A DNA stretch of 64,000 nt from DASRHT01 sp035650355 (GTDB taxonomy: Bacteria > Chloroflexota > Ktedonobacteria > Ktedonobacterales > Ktedonobacteraceae): positions 1 to 64,000 of the forward strand of contig DASRHT010000031.1 in the NCBI GenBank assembly GCA_035650355.1. The letters are read 5' to 3'. Below, one piece after another: positions 25,456 through 36,507 of the stretch. Every line of letters begins with the position of its first letter. Position 1 is the first letter of the stretch. The translations under genes were made by a program, and so were the position numbers. The notes beneath the pieces are model-generated. The model was given only the letters and a program-made list of their open reading frames with translations. It did not search any database and had not been told where the DNA came from.

Positions 25456-26763
25456 TTATGCCGCAACTGTATTTGCACGCCTGCTCAGGAGATAGTAACA
25501 GAAGAGAATAGAACCTGTAGCAGAGATAATCTGGGCCGTGGCGCTGACCAGAGCGGCGCCCGTCATGCCCCATAGCCCGATCAATGGCACAGCCAGAACA
25601 ACTTTTGATAACGCTACGCCTACCGCAAAAAACTCCTGCTCGCGCCTGTTTCCTTCATTGGATAGATGGGTCAAGCTGATAGTCGCTGTGCTGCCGAACG
25701 CAGTGGCAATCAGTAATATGCGTAATGGCTTGACGAGGGGAAGATAGGCCGGACCCAGCCAGATCACAATAGCGAAGGGGCAGGCAACCATCACAATGAT
25801 ACAGATAGGAATCGTCAGGAATACGAGAGCGCAGGAGGTCTTGATAAAAGCATCATAAGTATTTACATAACATTTGCCTGGGTGAGAGCGTAAGTATAAA
25901 GGCAGGATGCAATAAGAGAGGAATGCCGGTGCAATGCGCATCGTTGCGGCGCTGATAGTGGCGCTCAATGCGTAAAAACCTACTTCTACAGGGCTGCGCC
26001 AGAGGGCCAGGAGCAGAAGCTCGCTCTGTTGCCAGATAATGAAATCAAGCGCAAACAAAAGGAACGAGCCTCTGAGCGATTTTAGAATGTACCTCTGCTT
26101 GTAGAAGCCGGGGTAAATGACGTTGCCCATAGGCAAAATCCGTACCGCGCAAGAGACCGCAAGCACCAGCGTGAGCGTTGCGGCTAGCGTCGAGGCTAAG
26201 AGTAAAATCGCCGTTCGGTCCCCGTTTATTTGTGAAGCAATCATTATAAGTAAGAGCAATATGATAGCACTGAAGAGGCGCAGGATGGTCAAAAGTTTAA
26301 AGCGGCGGCGGCTGCGCAAAATGATGCCCGCAATACTGCTGAGGAGATGAGGGGCCGCTGCCAGTCCGGCGAGCAGCAGGAGCAGCGCCGTATGAGCGTC
26401 ATAGATACGCGCGAACAGGAGCGCCAGAGCAACATAGATGCCACAGTACAGGAGAATGTTCCAGCACTGACGGTACCAGAGAAAAAAGAGAATGCCAGCT
26501 ACCTGCCTTGCGCCTTCACGGCACAAAATCTCAACGACCCGGCGGCTGGATAGCGTCGCCGCGCCAATGCCAAGAACCGGCAGCGTAACGCTCGCCATCC
26601 ACTGCACAAGCATATAGATGCCGAAAGATCGGGGATCGAGGATGTGGACGATGACAGGATATGTGCTGGCAATGATGAGGGTCGAGCATAGAGTCGCGCT
26701 CAGTTGCCAGAAACCGGGCCGAGTGATGCTGCGCCTCCTCGCCACCCCATGCACCTCATCCAC
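25456..26763 (-). CDS. polysaccharide flippase-like membrane protein
   Basis: This protein of about 435 residues has roughly 12 hydrophobic helices in the MATE/MVF (Wzx-like) arrangement, with small loops such as LGPAYLPLVKPLRIL near helix 10 and GLWGMTGAALVSATAQ near the end. Members flip lipid-linked oligosaccharides or teichoic precursors. GTG 26763 is preferred because AGGAGG lies six bases before it; the in-frame ATG at 26769 touches the Shine-Dalgarno site. No glycosyltransferases are nearby, so the substrate is unknown. Confidence 0.75.
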   Translation of the reverse strand: MDEVHGVARRRSITRPGFWQLSATLCSTLIIASTYPVIVHILDPRSFGIYMLVQWMASVTLPVLGIGAATLSSRRVVEILCREGARQVAGILFFLWYRQCWNILLYCGIYVALALLFARIYDAHTALLLLLAGLAAAPHLLSSIAGIILRSRRRFKLLTILRLFSAIILLLLIMIASQINGDRTAILLLASTLAATLTLVLAVSCAVRILPMGNVIYPGFYKQRYILKSLRGSFLLFALDFIIWQQSELLLLALWRSPVEVGFYALSATISAATMRIAPAFLSYCILPLYLRSHPGKCYVNTYDAFIKTSCALVFLTIPICIIVMVACPFAIVIWLGPAYLPLVKPLRILLIATAFGSTATISLTHLSNEGNRREQEFFAVGVALSKVVLAVPLIGLWGMTGAALVSATAQIISATGSILFCYYLLSRRANTVAA

Positions 26764-26790
26764 GCACATCCTCCTGTGATGAAATGTCAA

Positions 26791-27101
26791 TACTATCCAA
26801 TAAATTTCATCTTATTTCAAAATATGCCATAGTGAAATGCATATCAAGGTAGGAAATCAGTTGCGTGTATGTTAACGTTCTGGTATTTCCGTTAAGAATT
26901 GATGTTTTTGAATGTCAATAAATTCTTTACCCATTCATGCATCTTTTAACCTGATCATAACCAGAATAGGAGTAAGGTTTTCTTTTGTGATCAGTATCAT
27001 GCCAGCAGGTGTATAAAAGCGTAAGGTCTCAATAGTCCGGGGCGAATGGTCGTTAGCGCATGGTTTTGCGCTAAACGCATCTGCTACGGAGGGGGTGGAA
27101 A
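26791..27101 (+). promoter_or_regulatory. leader region with hairpin before GGDEF/MshEN gene
   Basis: This gap of about 310 bases between divergent genes has no small gene. The part next to 27102 holds an 8-bp stem TTAGCGCA/TGCGCTAA (27053-27074) and a GTATAAAAG sequence near 27011. The pattern does not match known c-di-GMP riboswitches. A promoter is likely but cannot be placed with confidence. Confidence 0.35.
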
Positions 27102-27767
27102 GTGGAGAGGTTGGGTGACCAGACTTTTGAACTGATACATGATAAGCAGGTGACGCTGATCTGCATTCAAGGTTGCGATCAGGCGGAGGTATCTTTACGA
27201 CGCGCTGCTCGCCGTATCCGGCAGAATGTCCGCAGGAGCGATATCGTGCTCTTATCGGGCTTATCGTGCATCATTGTGCTGCGCAATACACTTTTAGAGG
27301 GCGCGCAGGCGGTAGCTAGGCGCATCTCTACGTTACTGGCAGGCATTGAGTATGAGATACAAATTTTATGCGGAGACGCAGCTCATCTCCTGATGCAGCG
27401 TTTACAGGCCGAGCGTGCAATAGTTATTGAACAAAAAGAACCCGAACGGGTCCATGCGCCTTCATTACCGGTGGCGCTAGCAATAACCGGACGCGAGCTG
27501 GACTCTTTACCCTATCTGGCCTTTCTCGCACACTATCCTTCCCAGCGCCTCCTGCATCTCTTCCCCTATGAACTGGCCTGCCGCTATCACTGCTTTCCGG
27601 TGGGGGCCGAGCGGGGCATACTCACTCTGGCAACCAGCCAGGAGCTTGATCGTGCAGTGATCTCCTATTTTCAGGAAGTGATCCAGCGTAATATCTTTCA
27701 GGTTCGCTGCGAAGCCAGTATGATTGATGACGTGCTCAGTTACTGGCAACGCACGATGCTGGCATAA
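27102..27767 (+). CDS. degenerate GGDEF plus MshEN-like protein
   Basis: This 221-residue soluble protein has no known full-length match that I recognise. Residues 1-100 resemble a GGDEF fold without its signature (RRAARRIRQNVRRSDIVLLSG, then ARRISTLLAGIEYEI). Residues 130-221 resemble the MshEN/T2SS-E N-terminal domain (FPYELACRYHCFPVGAERGILTLATS, then EASMIDDVLSYW). MshEN domains can bind c-di-GMP and normally precede a secretion ATPase, absent here. The GTG start follows GGAGGGGG. It might be a stand-alone c-di-GMP or nucleotide effector. Confidence 0.6.
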   Translation: MERLGDQTFELIHDKQVTLICIQGCDQAEVSLRRAARRIRQNVRRSDIVLLSGLSCIIVLRNTLLEGAQAVARRISTLLAGIEYEIQILCGDAAHLLMQRLQAERAIVIEQKEPERVHAPSLPVALAITGRELDSLPYLAFLAHYPSQRLLHLFPYELACRYHCFPVGAERGILTLATSQELDRAVISYFQEVIQRNIFQVRCEASMIDDVLSYWQRTMLA

Positions 27768-27901
27768 TACGCGGGTCGCATCACGGAGAGACGGCTTTTA
27801 TCTTAACTGCCTGAGCAATAACCGTCCCAAACGAGGTACAGTCGTCCCGTTTTTATTTTTGTTTTTTGAATTGTCGAGTAAATCAGGCTCACCTCTGACC
27901 G

Positions 27902-28624
27902 TCAAGCGGCAGAGGTGGCACAGTTTTTGCGTGCCTGTCGTGGCCCCATTTCCTCATCAGGGTTGGATACATACAAAATTCGCCGCAGGTTAGTGAGCGC
28001 AGCCTGGATACGCTTTTTGAGCGTATTCTCTGAAGTGCTCAGGGCCTGCGACATCTCCGGCAACGTCATGCCATTATAATAATGCAGGACAACGACCACC
28101 CGTTGCTTGGTTGGTAAGCTTTCGATGGCCCGAGCAAGATCCCAGTCTCGTTCTAAACGTCCTTTATAATGATCTGCTGCCTGAGCAATAAAATCGGTTT
28201 CCTGCTCGGAAAGGGTCTGACGCATAAACGCAGTTGAGCGCGCCAGGCGTCGCTTGAAGCTGATACACTGGTTGACGACGATGCGCATTAACCAGGGGCG
28301 CAACGCCTCTGCCTGCCGCAGATCTGGTAAGTGATGCCACGCCTGAATAAGCGCGTCCTGCACAACGTCTTCCGCGATATCTCGATCACCCACTATCATC
28401 GATGCAGTTCGTAACATCAATGTACTGTGCTGATCAACAATCTTGCCGAACGCTCCGTGATCTCCTTGAAGGGCGCGCGCCACGAGTAAACGCTGCTCAC
28501 ACTGTTCAGATTTCTCAGCGGAATCCGCTATCACTGATTGCTCAACGACTACATCCACATGGGAAACGTCAATACTGGCGTCTAAAATAGTTGTTTCTGG
28601 AAGCTGGGCTGTGAGCATAACCAT
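27902..28624 (-). CDS. ECF-type RNA polymerase sigma factor
   Basis: This 240-residue protein has sigma-2 (DHGAFGKIVDQHSTLMLRTA, DIAEDVVQDALIQAWHHL, LRPWLMRIVVNQCISFKRR) and sigma-4 (LPTKQRVVVVLHYYNGMTLP, EMSQALSTSENTLKKRI). An N-terminal extension of about 45 residues and a basic C-terminal tail are extra. ECF factors direct RNA polymerase to stress or envelope genes. No anti-sigma gene is adjacent. A strong promoter precedes it, at 28672-28700. Confidence 0.92.
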   Translation of the reverse strand: MVMLTAQLPETTILDASIDVSHVDVVVEQSVIADSAEKSEQCEQRLLVARALQGDHGAFGKIVDQHSTLMLRTASMIVGDRDIAEDVVQDALIQAWHHLPDLRQAEALRPWLMRIVVNQCISFKRRLARSTAFMRQTLSEQETDFIAQAADHYKGRLERDWDLARAIESLPTKQRVVVVLHYYNGMTLPEMSQALSTSENTLKKRIQAALTNLRRILYVSNPDEEMGPRQARKNCATSAA

Positions 28625-28671
28625 TTCTATCTATCCTCCTGCTCGTGGTTGTTGTGCAAACAGTATACAAA

Positions 28672-28700
28672 ACTATAACATAAGATATACATTAGTACAA
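28672..28700 (-). promoter_or_regulatory. promoter of ECF sigma gene
   Basis: On the minus strand TTGTAC (28695-28700) and TATAGT (28672-28677) are 17 bases apart, with a leader of about 40 bases to the start. A 7-bp inverted repeat TACTTCC/GGAAGTA at 28744-28762 lies upstream and could bind an activator. The rest of 28625-28968 holds a terminator and no gene. Confidence 0.6.
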
Positions 28701-28907
28701 GGTGTGCATACTCACAATTTTCTATATGTGCAATGTTTGTCCATACTTCCGTAAAGGAAGTAAAAGACTAACCGGAGTGATAGTTTTACAGGGCATGTGT
28801 TTTGCTTGATCTATGGTTATAAGTGGTGAAATTTGTGGAGGAGTACATCAGGGAAAAGGGCTTGAAGCACTGCATAACAATCAGCAAAGGGGATTTCTGG
28901 ACATAAA

Positions 28908-28947
28908 AACACCCGGCATTTGATGCCAGATAGCATTGCCGGGTGTT
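28908..28947 (-). terminator. intrinsic terminator of coiled-coil gene
   Basis: AACACCCGGCA pairs with TGCCGGGTGTT (28937-28947). On the minus strand the stem is followed by TTTTTAT. It lies 21 bases past the stop of the gene at 28969. Confidence 0.8.
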
Positions 28948-28968
28948 CCCTGTGGCAAGGGTGTTGTG

Positions 28969-29430
28969 TTAGTTGTTTATCGCCCTCGCCAGAGACGTTA
29001 CCATCTGTAACACCTGGTCAAACTTGCCTTCAAGCGCATCAAAGCGAGTTTCCAATGAGGTCATGCGGTTTTCCAGTGCAATAAACCGTTGTTCCGTTTT
29101 GTTCTCTAGGGAGACAAATCGTTGTTCTAGTGAAGTAAATCGCTGTTCCAGACGATCAACCTTGATATTGAGTTCTGCAATATCTTGTTTGACCTCCGTA
29201 AACTGTTGATCTACATGCTCTCTGAAGCGGCTTAAATTGTCCTCCACGGCCTTGATACGCTCGTTTTGCTTAACAGCGATACCAAGTAGAATGGTGATAT
29301 TTTCGTTTGCTTCTCTCAAGCTGCGGCCTTGTTCGACGGGGGTGTTCTCTTGTGCTAAGTGAAGGGGCTGCAACTCTATAGTTGCAACCTTATCCTCTAA
29401 TGCGGCTAGTCGCTCATCATAATTTGACAT
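28969..29430 (-). CDS. coiled-coil protein
   Basis: This 153-residue protein is almost entirely heptad repeats. From residue 60 on it shows repeated blocks of the type LEQRFTSLEQRFVSLENK and LENRMTSLETRFDALEGKF. Short degenerate repeats of about 7 and 14 residues are clear. There is no signal peptide or membrane helix. It would form a rod-like oligomer, perhaps a scaffold; no function can be assigned. AAGGAGG precedes the ATG and the gene has its own promoter and terminator, so it is a single-gene unit. Confidence 0.8.
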   Translation of the reverse strand: MSNYDERLAALEDKVATIELQPLHLAQENTPVEQGRSLREANENITILLGIAVKQNERIKAVEDNLSRFREHVDQQFTEVKQDIAELNIKVDRLEQRFTSLEQRFVSLENKTEQRFIALENRMTSLETRFDALEGKFDQVLQMVTSLARAINN

Positions 29431-29482
29431 ATTTTTTCCTCCTTATATACCCTTTCCACTTGTAACCCTCTTTACACCTAAA

Positions 29483-29511
29483 ATTATACCAGATATCGTA
29501 TTGTTTGGCAA
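29483..29511 (-). promoter_or_regulatory. promoter of coiled-coil gene
   Basis: On the minus strand TTGCCA (29506-29511) is followed 17 bases later by TATAAT (29483-29488), preceded by TGG as an extended -10. The start codon is about 50 bases downstream. Confidence 0.7.
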
Positions 29512-29531
29512 TAGTAGATCTACATTTTTTC

Positions 29532-30467
29532 TTATTTAATTGCCCCATGCGGCAGGATCGCATGAACTCCGAACATTTTGCCGTTCACGATCTGCGTGAT
29601 ATGCATATCAACGACCGTGCTGGCGAGAGCCAGCGCCTGTGGGCGCGAGACGCTATAGTGCTCGCCCATCAGACCGAGCATGGCGTCTAGCGCGATCATG
29701 GTGGCTTCGTGCAGGTCCGTATTAAAGCCGAGCGTGACCCAGCCCGCGGGGGTGTTGGCTCTGGGCGTTTGTATGGGCATGTCGTCGCGCAGGTAGAAGG
29801 TCAGGCTGACACGCTCTATCGGGCATTCAATCGCTACCCCGCTCACTTCGCCGTCGCCCTGCGCGCCATGCCCATCGCCAGTTGAGAAAAGTGCGCCCGG
29901 CACGGTAATTGGTAGGTAGAGCACACTACCCGCTACTAGCTCTTTGCAGTCCATATTGCCTCCGCAGAAGCGCGGCGGCACGGTTGGATGGATGCCAGGC
30001 TCAGCCGGTGGCAATCCCATCACGCCCATAAAAGGATGCAGGGCGATAGTATGTCCATACTGGTCTCGTCCGCTCAATGTATCGGCGTCAAGCGTCCAGA
30101 GCAGTTCATCGACATCTTCTAGCAAGCCCAGCCGTCGGTTCACATCATTGGGGATGCGTCCGCCAACCGTCCAGCCCCACGCGCCCGGTCGCACCTCGTT
30201 GATGCGAATTTCGAGCGTCATCCCCGGCTGCGCTCCCCTGATCGCTACAGGGCCGCAGAGCGCATGCCCCTTATCGCGTTCGGGGTCGCGCGGATCAAAG
30301 CGGCGGTGTTCCACTTCTCCTTTAGCAAAAGGAGCCATATGCCACCCGGCGTCAAGCGTGCGAAAATGTACGGTATCGCCCGATTCGATGGTCAGCACCG
30401 GTGGGAAGTCGCGCGAGAAGCTGCCATGCAAAGTGGCTCGCTCCGGCTCAATAGTGTAGACGGCCAT
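29532..30467 (-). CDS. acetamidase/formamidase family hydrolase
   Basis: This 311-residue enzyme of the FmdA_AmdA family hydrolyses formamide or acetamide to the acid and ammonia. Family features visible are the N-terminal ESGDTVHFRTLDAGWHM, CGPVAIRGAQPGMTLEI, PRFCGGNMDCKEL with paired cysteines, and GALFSTGDGHGAQGDGEVSG, which carries the acid/metal residues. It is cytoplasmic, with no signal peptide. The start follows CAGGAGAG. It stands alone, so regulation is unknown. Confidence 0.93.
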   Translation of the reverse strand: MAVYTIEPERATLHGSFSRDFPPVLTIESGDTVHFRTLDAGWHMAPFAKGEVEHRRFDPRDPERDKGHALCGPVAIRGAQPGMTLEIRINEVRPGAWGWTVGGRIPNDVNRRLGLLEDVDELLWTLDADTLSGRDQYGHTIALHPFMGVMGLPPAEPGIHPTVPPRFCGGNMDCKELVAGSVLYLPITVPGALFSTGDGHGAQGDGEVSGVAIECPIERVSLTFYLRDDMPIQTPRANTPAGWVTLGFNTDLHEATMIALDAMLGLMGEHYSVSRPQALALASTVVDMHITQIVNGKMFGVHAILPHGAIK

Positions 30468-30680
30468 GCGTTCTCTCCTGATCGCAAATCTTTTGATACG
30501 CTAAAAAAAGGGGATATGAGGACAACCTCTACACTATACAATTTCTTCTATATGGTTGTCATCTCCTCGGGGGGAGACTCTCTTGTGAGTGGGCGGAGGA
30601 GAAACCGAGTCGCGATGGCTTACCCGATTTCTTCTCCGCCCGGCAGGCCCCCAGACACTTTGTCTGGAAGTGACCTATGA

Positions 30681-31721
30681 TCAGTGCATAATGAGCGTCA
30701 CCTTAAAGGTATGCACCAATGGGCCACTGGTCGCGGTAACGGTGATGGTAAAAGTGCCAGTGACACCCTGACTGGTAAAGAGGAAAATCGTCTGATCACC
30801 CGAGCCGACTATCGTGCCACTGCCAAAAGCGGTATCGGTGAGAGGAGGCAGGCCCGAGAGGCTTAAAACCACGGTGCCATTGAAGCCATTAATGGCGCTA
30901 CCATGGGCCGTATAGATCGCTCCATCTGCCGAGTTAATGGTCTGAGACGCGGGCGTAACCGAGAACGAGAAATCGGAGTTGGGCGGGATCACCTCAAGGA
31001 CCGGTTGGAGGCCGTGGACTAGGCTGCCACTGGTCGCACTCACCTGGACGGTAAAGGACCCGATAGGCGTCTGCGCGGTGGTGTGCAGATCCAGTTCCGT
31101 GCTCCCAGGCACAACCACCGAGGGGGCGGTGAATGATGCAGTAGTGTTCGCAGGCAAACCGCCCGTCACGGCAAAATTCACTGTGCCACTAAAGCCTGAT
31201 CCTGGAACAACGCTCACCTGAATCTGATAGGCCGCCGTCGTTCCCTGTTTCACCGTTTGGAGTACTTCCCCCGTTTGGAGTTGGGGGGTTATCGAGAGTG
31301 AGAAGTCGGGGACGGGGATCACGGTAAGCTTCACCTGGACAGAATGCTGAAGGCTGCCGCTGGTGCCGGTGACGGTCAGTGTCGCAGTCCCGATGGGGGT
31401 CTGGTGTCCGTTGCTAAACACATTAAACTGTACGGTTCCAGAGCCGTTGACGGTGGTTGATGAGAAGGATGGTACCGTTTTCGCGAAAGGATCGGTGTCG
31501 GTCAGGGTGACGGTCCCATTGAAGCCATTCAATGCCGTGATTTGAATGTTATAAACGGCGGTTCCTCCTCGCTCAATAGTTCGGGAGGTTGGATTGGCCG
31601 AAATAGTGAAATCGGGACTGGCGGCGTTTGCTCTGGGCAGGGGTCCGATGAAAAGCGTGAGAGCCAGGGTCATTGTCAGAACGAGCAATGCGAGGGAAGC
31701 TTTGAGCCAGGTGTACGACAC
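30681..31721 (-). CDS. secreted protein with three Ig-like repeats
   Basis: This 346-residue protein has a Sec signal peptide (LLVLTMTLALTLF, cleavage near ANA-AS). Three beta-sandwich repeats of about 95 residues begin DFTISANPTS, DFSLSITPQL and DFSFSVTPAS; each carries an NGFNGTV or GSGFSGTV turn and a GTxTxTVTxTSG end. No catalytic domain or membrane anchor is seen, so it is probably a released or wall-bound adhesion or spacer protein. The GTG start follows AAGGAG by seven bases. The 30468-30680 and 31722-31970 gaps show no gene. Confidence 0.85.
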   Translation of the reverse strand: MSYTWLKASLALLVLTMTLALTLFIGPLPRANAASPDFTISANPTSRTIERGGTAVYNIQITALNGFNGTVTLTDTDPFAKTVPSFSSTTVNGSGTVQFNVFSNGHQTPIGTATLTVTGTSGSLQHSVQVKLTVIPVPDFSLSITPQLQTGEVLQTVKQGTTAAYQIQVSVVPGSGFSGTVNFAVTGGLPANTTASFTAPSVVVPGSTELDLHTTAQTPIGSFTVQVSATSGSLVHGLQPVLEVIPPNSDFSFSVTPASQTINSADGAIYTAHGSAINGFNGTVVLSLSGLPPLTDTAFGSGTIVGSGDQTIFLFTSQGVTGTFTITVTATSGPLVHTFKVTLIMH

Positions 31722-31970
31722 TAACGTTCTCCTTATTCACTGTTTCCTCTGCTGTGAGAGGCAATACTGCGACAGGGACGCACTACGAGGACACGCGTTT
31801 TGTTGGATCTTCCCACATCCCAGAAGGCAGACCGGTATTCTGAAATGAGAGAAAATAAGAGAATGGCACCCAGAAGAAGTATAACAGAAAAATAGGGAAA
31901 ATACATATTCAATCAGCACAACATAATGCGGGTATTTGTTTTCCTCAGTAAATGGGAAAGAGTCATTTTA

Positions 31971-32519
31971 TTATTCGGGCAATATGTTGATTTCCATTGC
32001 CATGACGCGTTTATAGAGGCGGTCTTCGCGCCAGAAGGGCCAGAGGTCGAAGAGGAAAAAGTCTACGGGCCGCCAGAGGATAACCCAGAAGGCGATCACA
32101 AAGCCATCGCTGAAGATTGTGTTGAGATATGGCGGCCAGATCGTGATTCGCTCCAGATAGGGCGAGAGGGAGGCGCCGACCACCAGGAAGAGGATGCCGA
32201 GCAGCAACGCGACAAGGGCCTGACGCCGCAGGGTGACCATTGCATACCTGTTCTGCTCAAGCTTGAACTGGCAGTATCTGCGCATGGCCTCCCTGGTTTT
32301 CCTGATGAGATCAGGCTCGATGCTTGCCTCAGGCAGGAAGATCGTCGTCCTTGCCCTCGCTTTTCGCCTCCATAACGGAGCAGTAAGCTCGCGCCTGATC
32401 ATCTCGACGCCCGATAGAAAATTGACCTTTCTGGAGAAGGGATCTTCTATCGGACGTACAAACAGGTCATGGATATTGTCGAGATGGATGATGATCTCAG
32501 CATCCCCTTCCCTCGCCAT
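31971..32519 (-). CDS. two-span membrane protein, unknown function
   Basis: This 182-residue protein has a soluble N-terminal half (IIIHLDNIHDLFVRPIEDPFS, then an RRKARARTTIFLP segment), two hydrophobic helices (ALVALLLGILFLVVGASL, FSDGFVIAFWVILWRPVDF) and a short charged tail. I do not recognise a named family. GGGGAGGG precedes the ATG. It starts 29 bases after the valS stop on the same strand, so it may share the T-box-controlled valS transcript. Confidence 0.7.
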   Translation of the reverse strand: MAREGDAEIIIHLDNIHDLFVRPIEDPFSRKVNFLSGVEMIRRELTAPLWRRKARARTTIFLPEASIEPDLIRKTREAMRRYCQFKLEQNRYAMVTLRRQALVALLLGILFLVVGASLSPYLERITIWPPYLNTIFSDGFVIAFWVILWRPVDFFLFDLWPFWREDRLYKRVMAMEINILPE

Positions 32520-32548
32520 GTAGCCCTCCCCGCTCTGCCGTATGCTGA

Positions 32549-35275
<2,727 letters not shown>

Positions 35276-35327
35276 ATCGACTCCTCGCAAAAGTATTCCC
35301 AGGTTTCTTCAATATCTATCTTATCCA

Positions 35328-35585
35328 TAAAAAAAGCCCTTCCCGTCAAGGACGAGAAAAGGCATTGCTCGTGGTACCACCTTGTTTCGGTCAGACAGCC
35401 AGCGTCTGACCCTCACATGTGCGTTAACGGGCACTCCCGTGGAAATTGCCTTAAAGCTGGTTTCCAGACTCCTGGGCGACCTTCAGTGCAGCGTTACCGG
35501 GAAGACTCGCAGCCGATGATCTTCCCTCTCTTGCGGCCTCCGCACCTACTCCTCCCATTCCTCGCCAGTCCTACATTGCGTTAGC
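35328..35585 (-). ncRNA. T-box leader of valS
   Basis: On the minus strand the leader has the T-box core (GGTGGTACCACG within 35367-35386) and, after it, a terminator hairpin (GCCTTTTCTCGTC with GACGGGAAGGGC) plus seven Ts near 35330-35336. The T-box bulge TGGT pairs with an ACCA tRNA end, as tRNA-Val requires. A likely specifier is GTC at 35478-35480, a valine codon, in the GAAGGTCGCCCAGGAG context. Uncharged tRNA-Val would open the terminator and switch on valS. The 5' boundary is approximate. Confidence 0.92.
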
Positions 35586-35617
35586 CCCAGTCTACCGATT
35601 CCGCACACAATTGTCAA

Positions 35618-35643
35618 GTAGGGGCAATCCCTTGCGGTTGCCC
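35618..35643 (-). repeat. 26-bp intergenic repeat, copy 2
   Basis: The exact reverse complement of 698-723. Its right part (CTTGCGGTTGCCCTCTTCCC) is then repeated in tandem at 35655-35675. A second short tandem (GTGATTATTC twice) follows near 35682-35710 and runs into the end of the hexuloisomerase gene. Confidence 0.65.
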
Positions 35644-35702
35644 TCTTCCCCTTCCTTGCGGTTGCCCTCTTCCCCCTCTTCGTGATTATTCGGTGTTTGT
35701 GA

Positions 35703-36251
35703 TTATTCAGTGTTCGAGTGGCGCTCTCGCGCCATCTCATTGTCAATATGCTTACTATTGGCGATTTGCAGGCAGATGGCGTCAAGCGCGATATGGCTGC
35801 ACTGATCAAAGAGCGATCCCAGCGGCTGCTGTGTGGCAACTTCGCCTTCGCGTCGCCATCTGGTCGCAGCCGGAATGATCAGCGATAGCGTCGTGGACTT
35901 TGCCAGGGGCGACTCTGGATTGGTGGTTACGACGAAGATTGTGCAGCCCCTCTTCTTTGCCTGCTCGACCACATGCAGCGTCTCGGCTGTCGTTCCTGAG
36001 CCAGAGACGGCAACGAGCGTATCATAATTCTCAATCGCCGGAGCCGTAGTTTCGCCTACAACATATACTGTCAGGCCGAGATGCATCAAGCGCATAGCGA
36101 ATGCCTTCGCCATCAACCCCGAGCGGCCTTTGCCCGTCACAAAGACGCGCGGGGCAGCAAGAAGTTCACTCGCAAAAGTGACGATCTGGCCTTCGTCCAG
36201 CTTATCTATGACCTGCGTGATTTCCGCTATTATCGTTTTCAGTGTCTCCAT
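35703..36251 (-). CDS. hxlB: 6-phospho-3-hexuloisomerase
   Basis: This 182-residue SIS-domain isomerase converts 3-hexulose-6-phosphate to fructose-6-phosphate in the ribulose monophosphate pathway. SIS motifs are seen as VFVTGKGRSGLMAKAFAMRL, VSGSGTTAETLHVVEQA and LGSLFDQCSHIALD. The length is typical. AGAGGTCC precedes the start. The usual partner, 3-hexulose-6-phosphate synthase, survives upstream only as a 27-codon remnant, so a complete pathway is not encoded here. Confidence 0.9.
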   Translation of the reverse strand: METLKTIIAEITQVIDKLDEGQIVTFASELLAAPRVFVTGKGRSGLMAKAFAMRLMHLGLTVYVVGETTAPAIENYDTLVAVSGSGTTAETLHVVEQAKKRGCTIFVVTTNPESPLAKSTTLSLIIPAATRWRREGEVATQQPLGSLFDQCSHIALDAICLQIANSKHIDNEMARERHSNTE

Positions 36252-36266
36252 AAAGGACCTCTTTTC

Positions 36267-36350
36267 TTATTTGCGATACGGCTCAAGTGAGGCAGAGAAG
36301 GCACGGGCAGCTTCCAGCGATGGCCGATCCAGCGCCACTTGTAATTGCAT
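36267..36350 (-). pseudogene. remnant of 3-hexulose-6-phosphate synthase
   Basis: After a strong Shine-Dalgarno (GGAAGGAG), ATG 36350 opens 27 codons: MQLQVALDRPSLEAARAF, then SASLEPYRK and TAA, 15 bases before hxlB. The start matches the N-terminus of 3-hexulose-6-phosphate synthase (M-x-L-Q-[VL]-A-[LI]-D, first strand and helix), which is normally about 210 residues and precedes hxlB. The rest is missing, as if deleted internally. It may still serve as a translated leader for hxlB. Confidence 0.6.
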
Positions 36351-36385
36351 CGTTCACTACTCCTTCCTTAACACTCTTTTCACGC

Positions 36386-36422
36386 TAGAAGTTCTGATCG
36401 GGTGACCCGGCCAGAACTTCTA
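36386..36422. promoter_or_regulatory. 37-bp inverted repeat upstream of hps remnant
   Basis: TAGAAGTTCTG and CAGAACTTCTA form perfect 11-bp outer arms, and CGGGT/ACCCG form an inner stem around one base. It lies 36 bases upstream of the remnant start and downstream of the methyltransferase gene. It could be an operator or a terminator; no U-run is present. Confidence 0.5.
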
Positions 36423-36507
36423 ACAATCAATCGGATGGATGAACGAAGAGCCGACCGCTCAATAGATGCGCGAATCAGGCATTTCAGGCAGCGCGGGAGC
36501 GAAGGAC

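Noticed and set aside
27007..27101. c-di-GMP riboswitch before the GGDEF/MshEN gene
   Set aside because: The leader lacks the conserved core bases of both known c-di-GMP riboswitch classes; only a simple hairpin is seen.
35631..35710. CRISPR-like tandem repeats
   Set aside because: Only two short copies of each unit occur, without unique spacers of regular length.
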